Assembly (NCBI RefSeq): GCF_018687075.1
Contig: NZ_CP061285.1
Span: 124,001-188,000 of the forward strand
Origin: Polynucleobacter sp. MWH-UH35A
GTDB taxonomy: Bacteria; Pseudomonadota; Gammaproteobacteria; Burkholderiales; Burkholderiaceae
Reading direction: 5' to 3'
Length of the DNA: 64,000 nt
Notes under the pieces: model-generated
Seen by the model: only the letters and a program-made list of their open reading frames with translations
Database searches by the model: none
Told to the model about the DNA's origin: nothing
Shown: piece after piece, positions 1-8,787 of the stretch
Numbering within the stretch: position 1 is the stretch's first letter
Layout of the letters: each line of letters opens with the position of its first letter
Program-made: the position numbers and the translations under genes

Positions 1-592
1 ATCCTCCGATTTAGTGGTGCATGTATACCCAGAAAATAAAGCGAGTTTATCTGCAATTTATAACTCGGCAATTGAGCGCTTTGTTAGCGAATCATGCATT
101 CTCGTTTTTGCTCATGATGACTTGCTCATAACTGATTTTTATTGGATGCATACTGTTTTCAATGGCTTGCAACACTTTGGGGTCGTGGGATGTGCTGGGA
201 ATGTTAGTAGGGCACCTTTTCAGCCGGCTTGGGCTTTTAAAAATTTGGATTTTGAATGGGATGCCCCACAAAATTTAAGCGGCATTGTTGGCCATGGAAG
301 ACAATTTCCCCCGGAAAATTTGGCTGTGTTCGGACCACCATTTCGACAAGTTAAATTGTTGGATGGGCTCTTTCTAGCGGCTTTTAGTGACACCCTAAAA
401 AAGTCAAACCTTCGCTTTGATGAGCGATTTGATTTTCACTTCTATGATATGGATTTTTGTCGTCAGGCGGAGTTTCTTGGGGTGAGTATGGGTACGATAC
501 CGCTATCTTTAGTCCATGAGAGTGGGGGTAGCTATGCATCCGAATCGTGGACCAATGCGTACGGAAAATATATGGAGAAATGGACTTCGTAG
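1..592 (+). CDS. Glycosyltransferase, GT2-like (5' end outside window)
   Basis: The frame is open from base 2 (codons for S-S-D-L precede the GTG at 14), so the gene enters from the left edge and its start is not visible. The visible 196 residues carry an acidic FAHDDLL segment near the start, which fits the nucleotide-sugar/metal-binding part of GT-A glycosyltransferases. A later RFDERFDFHFYDMDFCRQA segment followed by LVHESGG fits the catalytic acidic and C-terminal His region of the family often called glycosyltransferase-like (Glyco_tranf_2_5 type). It probably adds a sugar to a surface polysaccharide or a glycoprotein. A TPR/O-GlcNAc-transferase-like gene follows 95 bp downstream, which supports a glycosylation locus. 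The exact donor and acceptor cannot be read from the sequence. Confidence 0.75.
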   Translation, partial: SSDLVVHVYPENKASLSAIYNSAIERFVSESCILVFAHDDLLITDFYWMHTVFNGLQHFGVVGCAGNVSRAPFQPAWAFKNLDFEWDAPQNLSGIVGHGRQFPPENLAVFGPPFRQVKLLDGLFLAAFSDTLKKSNLRFDERFDFHFYDMDFCRQAEFLGVSMGTIPLSLVHESGGSYASESWTNAYGKYMEKWTS

Positions 593-687
593 GATGGTAA
601 GCATATAAATATTGCTATGCTAATTAAAATTTTTGCCATCTTGACCTTTAATCGGTTTGATAAATTCTATGCAGATAAAGTTTTCTA

Positions 688-2868
688 ATGAGTCATGATC
701 ATCAATCTATAATTGAGCAAGCATTCCAAGCTTTGCAGATGGGAAACTGGATTAGAGCGGAGGAAATGCTTAAGAATTTTTTATGCATGACTCCAAGCAA
801 CTTTGATGCCACACATCTTTTGGCAATAGTTTACGCAAGTCAATCTAATCATCACGAGGCAATTAAGTGGTATTCGGAAGCGCATAAATTGAGCCCTGCT
901 CAATATTCGGTTCTTTCAAATTGGGGGTCCTCTCTAAATCTGCTTGGCAAAAATGATGAGGCTTTAATTGCCTTTACAAAAGCGCTAAATCTTAGTCCTT
1001 ATGCCCCTGAAGTTTTATATAACACTGGAAATGTTCTTTGTGATTTAAATCGACATGCAGAAGCACTAATATTTTTTAAAAATGCCGTCAAATTAAACCC
1101 AGAATATTTTCAAGCCCATAATAATTACGGAAAAGCGCTATATGATTTAGGGCGCTATCCAGAAGCTTTGAATTGTTTTGATAATGCTTTGCGCATTAAC
1201 CAATCTTTTTTAGATTCCTTAATCAATAAAAGCGAAACCCTAAAAAAGCTTAAACGTTACGATGAAGCAATCACTTTCGTTGATAGGGCATTGAAATTAA
1301 ATCCTGAGTGTGCTGAGGCTTATTCCAATAAGGGAAATATATTAAATGAACTTAAACGTTACGATGAAGCAATCACTTTCGTTGATAGGGCATTGAAATT
1401 AAATCCTGAGTGTGCTGAGACTTATTCCAATAAGGGAAATACATTAAATGAACTAAGGCGACATGACGAGGCAGTCGCTTGCTTTGAAAAGGCCCTCAGT
1501 TTAAATCCCAATCTAGATAAGATATTTGGAAATTTACTTCATACCAAAATGAAAATTTGTAGTTGGTTAGGTTTCGAGGAGTCTCTTAAGGCCATTGAGA
1601 ATATGGCCGAAAAAGACAAGATGATTTCAAATCCATTTCCACTTCTATCTTTATTTGATAATCCATTAATTCACAAAAAATCTTCCAAACTTTATATCCA
1701 GTCTAAATATCCACTTAATACTGCTTTGGGCCCAATTCCTAAGCGCTCAAAAAATCGAAAAATTCGAATAGGATATTTCTCGGCTGATTTTAAGATTCAT
1801 CCCATAGCTTTTCTTATTGCTGAGCTGATTGAACTTCATGATAGGGATAGTTTTGATATATATGCTTTTTCATTAGAGCGCGCTAACGATGAAATGAGGG
1901 GGCGCCTTTTTAAGGCATTTGATCATTTTATTGATACAGAAAAAATGTCAGATATTGAGATTGCCCAGCTGGCTCGAGATTTTGCGATAGATATTGCAGT
2001 TGATTTAACGGGAATAACACAGGGCTCCAGAACAGGAATTTTTTCTTATCGTGCAGCGCCAGTTCAAGTGAATTATTTAGGGTATCCAGGCAGCATGGGC
2101 GCTGAATATATTGATTACATTATTGCTGATAAAACCTTGATTCCATCTAAGGCTCAACAACATTACTCTGAAAAGGTGGTGTATTTGCCCCATAGTTATC
2201 AAGTTAACGACAGAAAGCGCTTGATTTCTGATAATAGATTTACCAAGAGCGATCTGGGTTTGCCAGAGGTGGGATTTGTTTTTTGTTGCTTTAATAACAA
2301 TTACAAAATATTGCCTGAAACTTTTAAGGGGTGGATGAGGATCTTGGGTGCGGTTGATGGGAGTGTCTTATGGCTTTATGAGGACAATATTTTTGCTGTA
2401 GATAACCTAAGAAAGTCCGCAGAAAATCTTGGAATTGATTCAGGGAGATTGGTTTTCGCAAAAAAAATGCCCCCTCAGAACCATTTGGCGCGTCATAGTC
2501 AGGCAGATTTATTTTTAGATACATTTCCCTACAATGCTCACACCACTGCCAGTGACGCACTATGGTGTGGGTTACCGGTCCTTACTTTGTGCGGGGCATC
2601 TTTTCCAAGCCGAGTGGCTGCCAGCCTACTTAGTGCCGTTGAGTTGCCAGAGCTTGTTGCCACCAGTCAAGAGGAATATGAGTCCATGGCTATCACATTG
2701 GCCAAAGATCCTCAAAAACTTAAGTCTATTAAATCTAAGTTAGCTGCCAACCTCTCGAGTTGTTCACTCTTTGATACACCGCTATTTGCCAAAAATATTG
2801 AGAGAGCTTATTCGAGGATGATGGAATGTTATCAATTGAATTTAGATCCAGACCATATGTACATTTAA
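688..2868 (+). CDS. TPR-repeat protein with O-GlcNAc transferase-like (GT41/SPINDLY) domain
   Basis: The 726-residue product has about seven or eight TPR units in residues 1-280, each ending in the usual ALxLNP pattern, then a GT41 catalytic region. That region shows IRIGYFSADFKIHPIAF near residue 357, VDLTG with RAAPVQVNYLGYPGSMG and IDYIIADK at about 430-475, and FLDTFPYNAHTTASDALWCG near 608; these are hallmarks of bacterial O-GlcNAc transferase-like proteins. Bacterial members glycosylate cell-surface proteins such as flagellins or adhesins, so a cytoplasmic protein glycosyltransferase is likely, but the target is unknown. Two adjacent TPR units are nearly identical at the DNA level (see the repeat entry). 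The partial glycosyltransferase upstream is in the same direction and may share its transcript. Confidence 0.88.
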   Translation: MSHDHQSIIEQAFQALQMGNWIRAEEMLKNFLCMTPSNFDATHLLAIVYASQSNHHEAIKWYSEAHKLSPAQYSVLSNWGSSLNLLGKNDEALIAFTKALNLSPYAPEVLYNTGNVLCDLNRHAEALIFFKNAVKLNPEYFQAHNNYGKALYDLGRYPEALNCFDNALRINQSFLDSLINKSETLKKLKRYDEAITFVDRALKLNPECAEAYSNKGNILNELKRYDEAITFVDRALKLNPECAETYSNKGNTLNELRRHDEAVACFEKALSLNPNLDKIFGNLLHTKMKICSWLGFEESLKAIENMAEKDKMISNPFPLLSLFDNPLIHKKSSKLYIQSKYPLNTALGPIPKRSKNRKIRIGYFSADFKIHPIAFLIAELIELHDRDSFDIYAFSLERANDEMRGRLFKAFDHFIDTEKMSDIEIAQLARDFAIDIAVDLTGITQGSRTGIFSYRAAPVQVNYLGYPGSMGAEYIDYIIADKTLIPSKAQQHYSEKVVYLPHSYQVNDRKRLISDNRFTKSDLGLPEVGFVFCCFNNNYKILPETFKGWMRILGAVDGSVLWLYEDNIFAVDNLRKSAENLGIDSGRLVFAKKMPPQNHLARHSQADLFLDTFPYNAHTTASDALWCGLPVLTLCGASFPSRVAASLLSAVELPELVATSQEEYESMAITLAKDPQKLKSIKSKLAANLSSCSLFDTPLFAKNIERAYSRMMECYQLNLDPDHMYI
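1249..1452 (+). repeat. Tandem duplication of one TPR unit (2 x 102 bp)
   Basis: Bases 1249-1350 and 1351-1452 are direct copies of 102 bp (34 codons, exactly one TPR) that differ at only two positions (GCT/ACT and ATA/ACA codons). The neighbouring TPR units of the same gene are far more diverged. This points to a recent in-frame duplication or to gene conversion. Confidence 0.95.
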
Positions 2869-2911
2869 AATATTTTTATGCCAGCAATTGACTAGATTGT
2901 TGCAGCATTTA

Positions 2912-4234
2912 CTAGTTCGTCAAGTTTGTGCTTTTCGTTTCGGGCAGGTATTGCCAAGCTATGATTGCTGCGCACACTAGGAGAATGGTTGGGTACCAAA
3001 GTCCAGCGACGCTATTTTCCCATTGCTGATTTATCCAGGTAACAATAAAAGGTAGAAGACCGCCAATCCATCCTGCGGCCAAATTATGCGGAAGAGTTGC
3101 TGCACTATTTCTAGATTTGGCCGGGAATAGTTCTGCCAGCAGCGCTGTTTGTGGACCCACCACTAATGCCAAAATTCCAGATAGTCCTATTAGTGTTGCT
3201 GTGATCGCAATTACTGAAGTGATATTGCCTTCATTTGCACCTGTCGCGAGCGCTTCTAATAAATAAAAGGTCGGAAGAATCAATAGCGCACCTAATATCA
3301 AACCACTGATTACAACTGGCTTTCTCCCAAGCTTATCGGAGAGCCAGCCAGAAAAAATAGTTAATGGTAATAGTGCAAGCGTAGCGTAGATACTGAGCTG
3401 ATCAACAAGCCCCGCTGAAATATGTATGGAGGTTTTTAAAAAGATGGCGGTATACACCTGTACGCAAAAGAATAGGATTGCGCCACTTGAGGAAACGCAG
3501 AAGAAAAGCAAAAACATTCTTTTCCGAATCTCTGGGTCTTTGAAGTTATTAAGCAACTGAGATTCAGTCTTTTGTCCGTTTTCAATGAGCTCTAAAAACA
3601 CGGGCGTTTCTTCTAAAGCCATTCGCACCTTAAACGCAATGAGTAGCAATACGATGGAGATCCAGAATGGCACTCGCCAACCCCAAGACTGAAAATCTTC
3701 CGCTGATAAGTAATTTCTCAGGAGAGCAATTTGTAGGGTTGAAAAGAGGATTCCAAGCGGCCCCATGAGTTGTAAGAAGCTTGTTTTAAATCCACGGTAT
3801 TCATTGCCAGCATGCTCTGTGAGATAGACTGCGCTTCCACCAATTTCACCGCCGGCGGATAGGCCCTGGAGCAGTCGCAAGCCAACCAATAGGATGGGCG
3901 CCCAAATTCCAGCCTGGTCGTAGGTAGGCAAAAAGCCTACGCTAATGGTCGCAAGCCCCATCAATGCAATGGTGATCATAAAGACCGGCTTTCGGCCAAT
4001 ACGATCGCCCATAGAGCCAAATAGAGCTGCTCCGATGGGTCTTACTACCATTCCAACACCAAAAGTCGCGAGACTCGCCAAAAGGGCTGTATTGGGGTCT
4101 GTGGAGGGAAAGAAAAGGGGGGCAAAGACAACTGCCAAAGTCGCAAATGTCAGGAAGTCATACCATTCCAAAAAGGTGCCAAAACAAGCTGCAATAGCTA
4201 CTTTTAGATAGGAATGCGATTTCTGATTTTCCAT
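2912..4234 (-). CDS. MFS transporter, metabolite:H+ symporter (ProP/KgtP-like) family
   Basis: The 440-residue protein has about 12 hydrophobic segments and both copies of the MFS loop motif: GDRIGRKPVFM after the second segment and SDKLGRKPVV in the second half. The N-terminal ACFGTFLEWYDFLTF and the GLSAGGEIGGSAVYLTEH segment are typical of the metabolite:H+ symporter subfamily (alpha-ketoglutarate, proline/betaine, shikimate or citrate carriers). It should import an organic acid or osmolyte across the inner membrane with protons. The substrate cannot be assigned. The gene is alone on its strand and converges on the TPR gene with 43 bp between stops. The ATG at 4234 is directly followed by the characteristic N-terminus. 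Confidence 0.88.
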   Translation of the reverse strand: MENQKSHSYLKVAIAACFGTFLEWYDFLTFATLAVVFAPLFFPSTDPNTALLASLATFGVGMVVRPIGAALFGSMGDRIGRKPVFMITIALMGLATISVGFLPTYDQAGIWAPILLVGLRLLQGLSAGGEIGGSAVYLTEHAGNEYRGFKTSFLQLMGPLGILFSTLQIALLRNYLSAEDFQSWGWRVPFWISIVLLLIAFKVRMALEETPVFLELIENGQKTESQLLNNFKDPEIRKRMFLLFFCVSSSGAILFFCVQVYTAIFLKTSIHISAGLVDQLSIYATLALLPLTIFSGWLSDKLGRKPVVISGLILGALLILPTFYLLEALATGANEGNITSVIAITATLIGLSGILALVVGPQTALLAELFPAKSRNSAATLPHNLAAGWIGGLLPFIVTWINQQWENSVAGLWYPTILLVCAAIIAWQYLPETKSTNLTN

Positions 4235-4282
4235 TAAGTTATTGATTATATTGGTTTTATTGCGTTTATAGGCTAATTTTGT

Positions 4283-4347
4283 TGCAAAGCAGCAAATATT
4301 TCTTGATTTGCCATATACCTTCAGTTACAGTTTTATGGTGCAGTGCA
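4283..4347. promoter_or_regulatory. Two candidate PhaR-type operators (TGC-N3-GCA) upstream of the phasin gene
   Basis: Bases 4283-4291 (TGCAAAGCA) and 4339-4347 (TGCAGTGCA) both fit the TGC-N3-GCA pattern described for PhaR, the polyhydroxyalkanoate-sensing repressor of phasin genes. They lie 84-148 bp upstream of the phasin start, in the 196-bp gap shared with the divergent MFS gene. Two matches in such a short gap are more than expected by chance, but no binding data or phaR gene are in view. Confidence 0.45.
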
Positions 4348-4430
4348 ATATTTAAGGTATTTCAGATTTTCCATCACTTAAATCGTGCGCTTAATTGACT
4401 AGTTGTACCACTTAATTTCTGGAGAAATAC

Positions 4431-5015
4431 ATGAACCAAGAACAAATCACCGCTAAATTGTCCCAAATTAACAGCAAAGGCCTTGAAGCATCTTTTTCTT
4501 TGAGCGAAGCAGCTTTGGAAAATGCTCAAAAATTAGCAGAGCTGAACTACGCAGCCTCCAAAGATGTATTGGTAAATGCGCAAGATGGCATCCAACAAGT
4601 TTTGACAGCAAAAGATCCAAAGCAAGTGACTGAGTTGCTAAACGCTGAAACTTTGCAGGCTGCCGGTAATCAAGCTGTTGCTTACCAAAAGAAAGTAAGC
4701 AAAGTATTGCGTGATGGTAATAAAGAATTTGCAAATGTAGTGGATGCTAGCGTCGATCAGTTGCAAGACGGTTTCCGGGATTGGATCAATACAGTTGCAG
4801 CTAATGCACCAGCTGGTTCTGATGCTTTCTTGTCTTCATTCAAGACTGTATACGGTAGCGCATTGCAAGGTTTTGAACAGTTCCGCGCTGCAAGCAAAGA
4901 AGCTTTTGCTACTGCAGAAAAAACTGCTGAACAAGCAATTGAGACTGTACAGGGTCAATTCACTCAAGCTAAGAAAGCTGCTACACCTGCATCGCGTAGC
5001 CGTAAATCTGCTTAA
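4431..5015 (+). CDS. phaP: Phasin family protein (PHA granule-associated)
   Basis: This 194-residue protein is hydrophilic, rich in Ala, Gln, Lys and Glu, and almost entirely predicted helix, with the N-terminal segment LSEAALENAQKLAELNYAAS that typifies the betaproteobacterial Phasin_2 family. Phasins coat polyhydroxyalkanoate granules, control their size and number, and keep other proteins off the surface. The C-terminal tail is Lys/Arg/Ala rich (QAKKAATPASRSRKSA), as in Burkholderiales homologues. The ATG at 4431 has a good ribosome site (GGAG, 4421-4424). It is monocistronic, with PhaR-like sites upstream and a strong terminator downstream, as expected for an abundant, separately regulated product. 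The organism therefore probably makes PHA, although no phaC is in the window. Confidence 0.92.
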   Translation: MNQEQITAKLSQINSKGLEASFSLSEAALENAQKLAELNYAASKDVLVNAQDGIQQVLTAKDPKQVTELLNAETLQAAGNQAVAYQKKVSKVLRDGNKEFANVVDASVDQLQDGFRDWINTVAANAPAGSDAFLSSFKTVYGSALQGFEQFRAASKEAFATAEKTAEQAIETVQGQFTQAKKAATPASRSRKSA

Positions 5016-5064
5016 TTGAAGATATATTAAGAATTAGTTTGATTTGGTAGCAAGATTTAAAAAG

Positions 5065-5099
5065 AAACCCCGCTTGGTGCAAACTAGGCGGGGTTTTAT
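5065..5099 (+). terminator. Rho-independent terminator after the phasin gene
   Basis: Perfect 9-bp stem AAACCCCGC (5065-5073) / GCGGGGTTT (5088-5096), a 14-nt loop, then a T-rich end. It lies 50 bp after the phasin stop and also faces the end of rmuC on the other strand, so it may act in both directions. Confidence 0.9.
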
Positions 5100-5140
5100 T
5101 TGACTATAAATTTAAATTTTTCTATAGCGTTTTGCTGAAT

Positions 5141-6415
5141 CTATTCGAAGTCAGAAGAAGATTCAATTAAAGGTGAAGCCAGGTTTTTACTGGGCTTGAC
5201 GCCTAATTCGCGTACTTTTTCTGCAGAGCGGATGAGATTGCCTTTGCCGGTCTTTAGCTTATTGAATGCATCGTGGTAGCTGGTTTGCGCTTGATCTAAA
5301 CGCTGCCCCAACTTCTCTAAATCATCCACAAATCCAACAAATTTATCGTAGAGATTGCCACATTGTTTTGCGATCTCAAGGGCATTGCGATTTTGATGAT
5401 CTTGTCTCCATAGATGAGCTACCGTTCTTAGAGTTGCCATCAGGGTGCTTGGGCATACCAATACAATATTTTTTGCTAGAGCTTCTTGATACAAATTTGG
5501 CGCAGTCTTTAAAGCTAGCAAGAATGCCGGCTCGATAGGCACAAACATGAGTACAAAATCGACTGATCCCACACCATATAAAGAGCTATAGTTTTTTCCA
5601 GAAAGGCCCTGAATATGTTGGCGCAGTGACTGAATATGCGCAGCCAGTTCTTGTTCAGCAACCACAGGGTCGGTAGTTTCAGCGTGCCGTGCATAAGCGG
5701 TTATCGATACCTTGCTATCTACCACCAGGCTTCTACCTTCGGGTAGTTTAATAACGACGTCTGGTTGCAGGCGTGAGCCATCGGTTTGTGTGTGGCTATC
5801 TTGAACAAGATATTCCTCACCCTTACGCAGGCCGGAGGATTCCAATATAGATTCCAGCACCAACTCACCCCAATTGCCTTGAACCTTAGAGTCGCCTTTT
5901 AATGCTTGGGTTAGCGAGCGCGTCTCATCGGACATGCGTAGATTAAGATTGGCTAAACGCTCAATTTCGCTTTTGAGGGCATGACGCTCACGAGCCTCAT
6001 TGCCGTAAGAGCTACTTACCTGTTCTTTAAATTCAGTGAGCTTGGTTTGTAGTGGCTTGAGTAAAGCATCTAAGCTAGCAGCGTTTTGTTCTGTAAAGCG
6101 CTTAGACTTATCTTCCAAAATTTCATTGGCTAGATTTTTAAACTGATTTGTTAGAGCTTCTTTTGCTTCATTGAGCGACTCAATCCTACCTAGACCTTGT
6201 TTGCGTTCAGAGTCTAATTCTGCTTCAAGGCGAATCGCATTTTGCAGTGCTTGATCGCGCTCACTACGCAGGCTGAGTGCTGTGGCAAGTTCTGTCTGCG
6301 CTTGGAGCTCAACGCGAGCAAGGCTAGAGCGTAAGTTAAGCACGTAAACTAAAAGGCCTGCACATAGTCCTAATGGCAGGCCAAAAAGCAGAAGTGAGCC
6401 TAAATCAAAAGTCAC
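5141..6415 (-). CDS. rmuC: DNA recombination protein RmuC
   Basis: The 424-residue protein has one N-terminal membrane segment (about residues 5-27), a long charged coiled coil (about 30-165), and the RmuC domain with VQGNWGELVLESILESSG, PDVVIKLPEGRSLVVDSKVS and a VDFVLMFVPIEPA segment. The RmuC domain is related to PD-(D/E)XK nucleases, and rmuC loss in E. coli raises inversion at short inverted repeats, so a role in limiting illegitimate recombination is accepted though the mechanism is unclear. The start codon is GTG. grxD lies 28 bp upstream on the same strand, so the two may be co-transcribed. Length fits the family. Confidence 0.93.
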   Translation of the reverse strand: MTFDLGSLLLFGLPLGLCAGLLVYVLNLRSSLARVELQAQTELATALSLRSERDQALQNAIRLEAELDSERKQGLGRIESLNEAKEALTNQFKNLANEILEDKSKRFTEQNAASLDALLKPLQTKLTEFKEQVSSSYGNEARERHALKSEIERLANLNLRMSDETRSLTQALKGDSKVQGNWGELVLESILESSGLRKGEEYLVQDSHTQTDGSRLQPDVVIKLPEGRSLVVDSKVSITAYARHAETTDPVVAEQELAAHIQSLRQHIQGLSGKNYSSLYGVGSVDFVLMFVPIEPAFLLALKTAPNLYQEALAKNIVLVCPSTLMATLRTVAHLWRQDHQNRNALEIAKQCGNLYDKFVGFVDDLEKLGQRLDQAQTSYHDAFNKLKTGKGNLIRSAEKVRELGVKPSKNLASPLIESSSDFE

Positions 6416-6443
6416 AGATTCAAAGTCTCAATGAAAACGGTGA

Positions 6444-6752
6444 TTAGGCTTTAACGAGTTTTTGCAGTTCGCCTGACTGATACATTTCAGTCATGATGTC
6501 AGAGCCTCCAATAAATTCACCATTGATGTAAAGCTGTGGAATGGTTGGCCAATTGGCAAACTCTTTAATGCCTTGGCGAATGCCAGCATCTTCTAGGACA
6601 TTTACAGTATGAAGGTTTTCAACGCCGCTAGCACGCAAGATATTGACTGCATTTCCAGAAAAGCCGCATTGTGGAAACTGCGCAGTTCCCTTCATAAACA
6701 AAACCACTGGGTGGCTAGTAACGATTTCTTTAATTTGAGCTTGTGTGTCCAT
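6444..6752 (-). CDS. grxD: Monothiol glutaredoxin (Grx4 type)
   Basis: The 102-residue protein has the CGFS active site (Cys29 in PQCGFSG), the cis-Pro TIPQLYI segment and the [15 protein letters not shown] glutathione-binding end, all diagnostic of Grx4 monothiol glutaredoxins. These bind a bridging [2Fe-2S] cluster with glutathione and pass Fe-S clusters to target proteins, often with BolA. The length matches family members (about 100-115 residues). It follows hemA-prfA-prmC on the same strand with a 108-bp gap, an order common in beta- and gammaproteobacteria, so it may be the distal part of that operon. Confidence 0.96.
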   Translation of the reverse strand: MDTQAQIKEIVTSHPVVLFMKGTAQFPQCGFSGNAVNILRASGVENLHTVNVLEDAGIRQGIKEFANWPTIPQLYINGEFIGGSDIMTEMYQSGELQKLVKA

Positions 6753-6860
6753 AAATATTCTTTCTACTAAGTTTCTACAGCATCAGTCTTATTGCAAAGA
6801 CGGTTTGAAAATAAGGTCCATTTGATTTTAAGACTTAATGTGGAAAAAGGTTATTTAAGC

Positions 6861-7703
6861 CTATTTTCTACCTGAGGCGACACGATAATGACCGCCTAAA
6901 TCCAAATGGGTCTGAATGTCGCGAAGACCTTCTGACTTCATGAGCGCCACTACTGCTTCGGATTGGTCAAATCCATGTTCAATGGCCAGCAAGCCATTGG
7001 GCTTGAGGTGTGATTTGGCACCCAAGATAATCACCTCCAAGCAAGCAAGCCCATTACCATGGTCTGTGAGGGCTGAAACAGGTTCAAAACGTAGGTCACC
7101 CTGACTTAAATGTGAATCATGGGAGGCAATATAAGGCGGATTACTGAGGATGATGTCAAAAGAGGCGCTTAGCTCAATAGCCTCGTACCAGCTTCCTTGT
7201 AAAAACTGTACTCGTTCAACAAGACCTAATTGCTTGGCATTCGTTTTAGCAATGGCTAGCGCTTCATGAGATTGATCGGTAGCAGTAACTAGAGCTTGAG
7301 GTGCATCATGGGCAATAGCTAATGCAATCGCTCCAGAGCCTGTGCCCAAATCTAAAATTCTTGCAGGAACATTAAGGCGGGTTATTTCACGTAAGGCGAT
7401 TTCAACCAGCAATTCTGTTTCTGGGCGCGGAATGAGAACACCAGGTGCAACATAAAGCTCAATATTGTGAAAACCTCTTTTACCAATCAGGTAGGCAACC
7501 GGTTCGCCTCGAAGTCTTTTGGATTCAAGGGCTTTCCACTCATCAAGAGCTATGCTACTCAATTCCAAATCATCGCGCGAAAGTAGGGCGGATCGTGGAA
7601 GTTGGTAATGCTTTTCAAGAATGTAAGCCATCAGAATCTTTGCCTCTACAGGCGGAAGTGCTGATGCGTTCAATAGCGCATGCAAACTCAATTCTATATT
7701 CAC
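6861..7703 (-). CDS. prmC: Release factor N5-glutamine methyltransferase PrmC (HemK)
   Basis: It methylates the glutamine of the GGQ motif of release factors RF1/RF2, using S-adenosylmethionine. The SAM-binding motif ILDLGTGSGAIALAIA and the catalytic NPPY (SNPPYIASHD) are present, and the N-terminal helical substrate-binding region is intact. The frame is open up to 7787, but that extension only repeats the end of prfA in another frame; the GTG at 7703, 4 bp after the prfA stop, gives 280 residues, the normal length, and starts with VNIELSLHALL. It lies directly behind its substrate gene prfA. Confidence 0.94.
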   Translation of the reverse strand: MNIELSLHALLNASALPPVEAKILMAYILEKHYQLPRSALLSRDDLELSSIALDEWKALESKRLRGEPVAYLIGKRGFHNIELYVAPGVLIPRPETELLVEIALREITRLNVPARILDLGTGSGAIALAIAHDAPQALVTATDQSHEALAIAKTNAKQLGLVERVQFLQGSWYEAIELSASFDIILSNPPYIASHDSHLSQGDLRFEPVSALTDHGNGLACLEVIILGAKSHLKPNGLLAIEHGFDQSEAVVALMKSEGLRDIQTHLDLGGHYRVASGRK

Positions 7704-7707
7704 GGAT

Positions 7708-8787
7708 TTAGTTGTCGCCCAGTGCGGCAAGCAACTCTGCCTGGTGTTCAGACGCAAGGGCGTTACACAGATCATCGATATCGCCATCCATCATGGCATC
7801 AATCTTATAAAGAGTCAGGTTAATGCGGTGATCGGTGATGCGACCTTGTGGGAAGTTATAAGTACGAATGCGATCGCTGCGATCACCAGAGCCAATGAGT
7901 GACTTGCGAGTTTGCGCTTCGAGTTGATGTTTCTCACGCTCACGAGCATCCATGATGCGAGAAACCAGTACTTTCATGGCTTGCTCGCGATTGCGATGCT
8001 GGCTGCGATCATCCTGGCACTCCACCACTGTTCCTGTTGGCAGATGGGTAATACGTACCGCAGAGTCGGTTTTATTAATATGCTGACCACCAGCGCCTGA
8101 GGCTCGGAAAGTATCTATGCGCAATTCTGCAGGATTAATTTTGACTGCTTCAAGTTCATCTGCCTCTGGCATCACGGCTACCGTACAGGCAGACGTATGA
8201 ATGCGGCCTTGGGTTTCAGTTTGCGGAACTCGTTGAACGCGGTGACCACCGGATTCAAACTTGAGTCTTGAGTAAACGGACTGACCGACAAGGCGCAGTA
8301 CCACTTCTTTATATCCGCCCAAATCCGATTCAGCTGCACTAACTACTTCCACTTTCCAGCCCTGGCGTTCGGCAAATCGGGTGTACATGCGTAGTAGGTC
8401 GCCTGCAAATAGGGCACTTTCATCGCCACCCGTTCCTGCACGAATTTCTAAGAAGACATTCCGCTCATCGTTCTCATCTTTAGGGAGTAAGAGCTTCTGT
8501 AGTGTACTTTCAAGCGCCTCCATTGTGGCTATCGCCTGTTTTTGCTCTTCATCGGCAAAGTCCTTCATCTCGGGATCTTTGCGCATTTCTTCTGCTGCCT
8601 GTGCGTCTGCTTCAGCCTGCTTATAAAGACCAAATTGCTCAACAACCGTAGCAATATCAGAATGTTCGCGCGTGAGCTTCCGATAAGCATCCATATCTTT
8701 GGTTGCTTCTTCAGAAGTTAATAAAGAGTTAAGTTCGGCTAAGCGCGTGTCTAGATGGTCTAGCTTAGCCCGCATGCTGGGCTTCAT
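7708..8787 (-). CDS. prfA: Peptide chain release factor 1
   Basis: This 359-residue protein recognises UAA/UAG stop codons and triggers peptide release. It has the catalytic GGQ motif within [18 protein letters not shown] (about residues 225-242), preceded by [15 protein letters not shown] and [13 protein letters not shown], all typical of RF1. Its ATG comes directly after the hemA TAG with no base between, and prmC, which methylates this GGQ, follows 4 bp later, so translation of the three is probably coupled. Confidence 0.98.
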   Translation of the reverse strand: MKPSMRAKLDHLDTRLAELNSLLTSEEATKDMDAYRKLTREHSDIATVVEQFGLYKQAEADAQAAEEMRKDPEMKDFADEEQKQAIATMEALESTLQKLLLPKDENDERNVFLEIRAGTGGDESALFAGDLLRMYTRFAERQGWKVEVVSAAESDLGGYKEVVLRLVGQSVYSRLKFESGGHRVQRVPQTETQGRIHTSACTVAVMPEADELEAVKINPAELRIDTFRASGAGGQHINKTDSAVRITHLPTGTVVECQDDRSQHRNREQAMKVLVSRIMDAREREKHQLEAQTRKSLIGSGDRSDRIRTYNFPQGRITDHRINLTLYKIDAMMDGDIDDLCNALASEHQAELLAALGDN

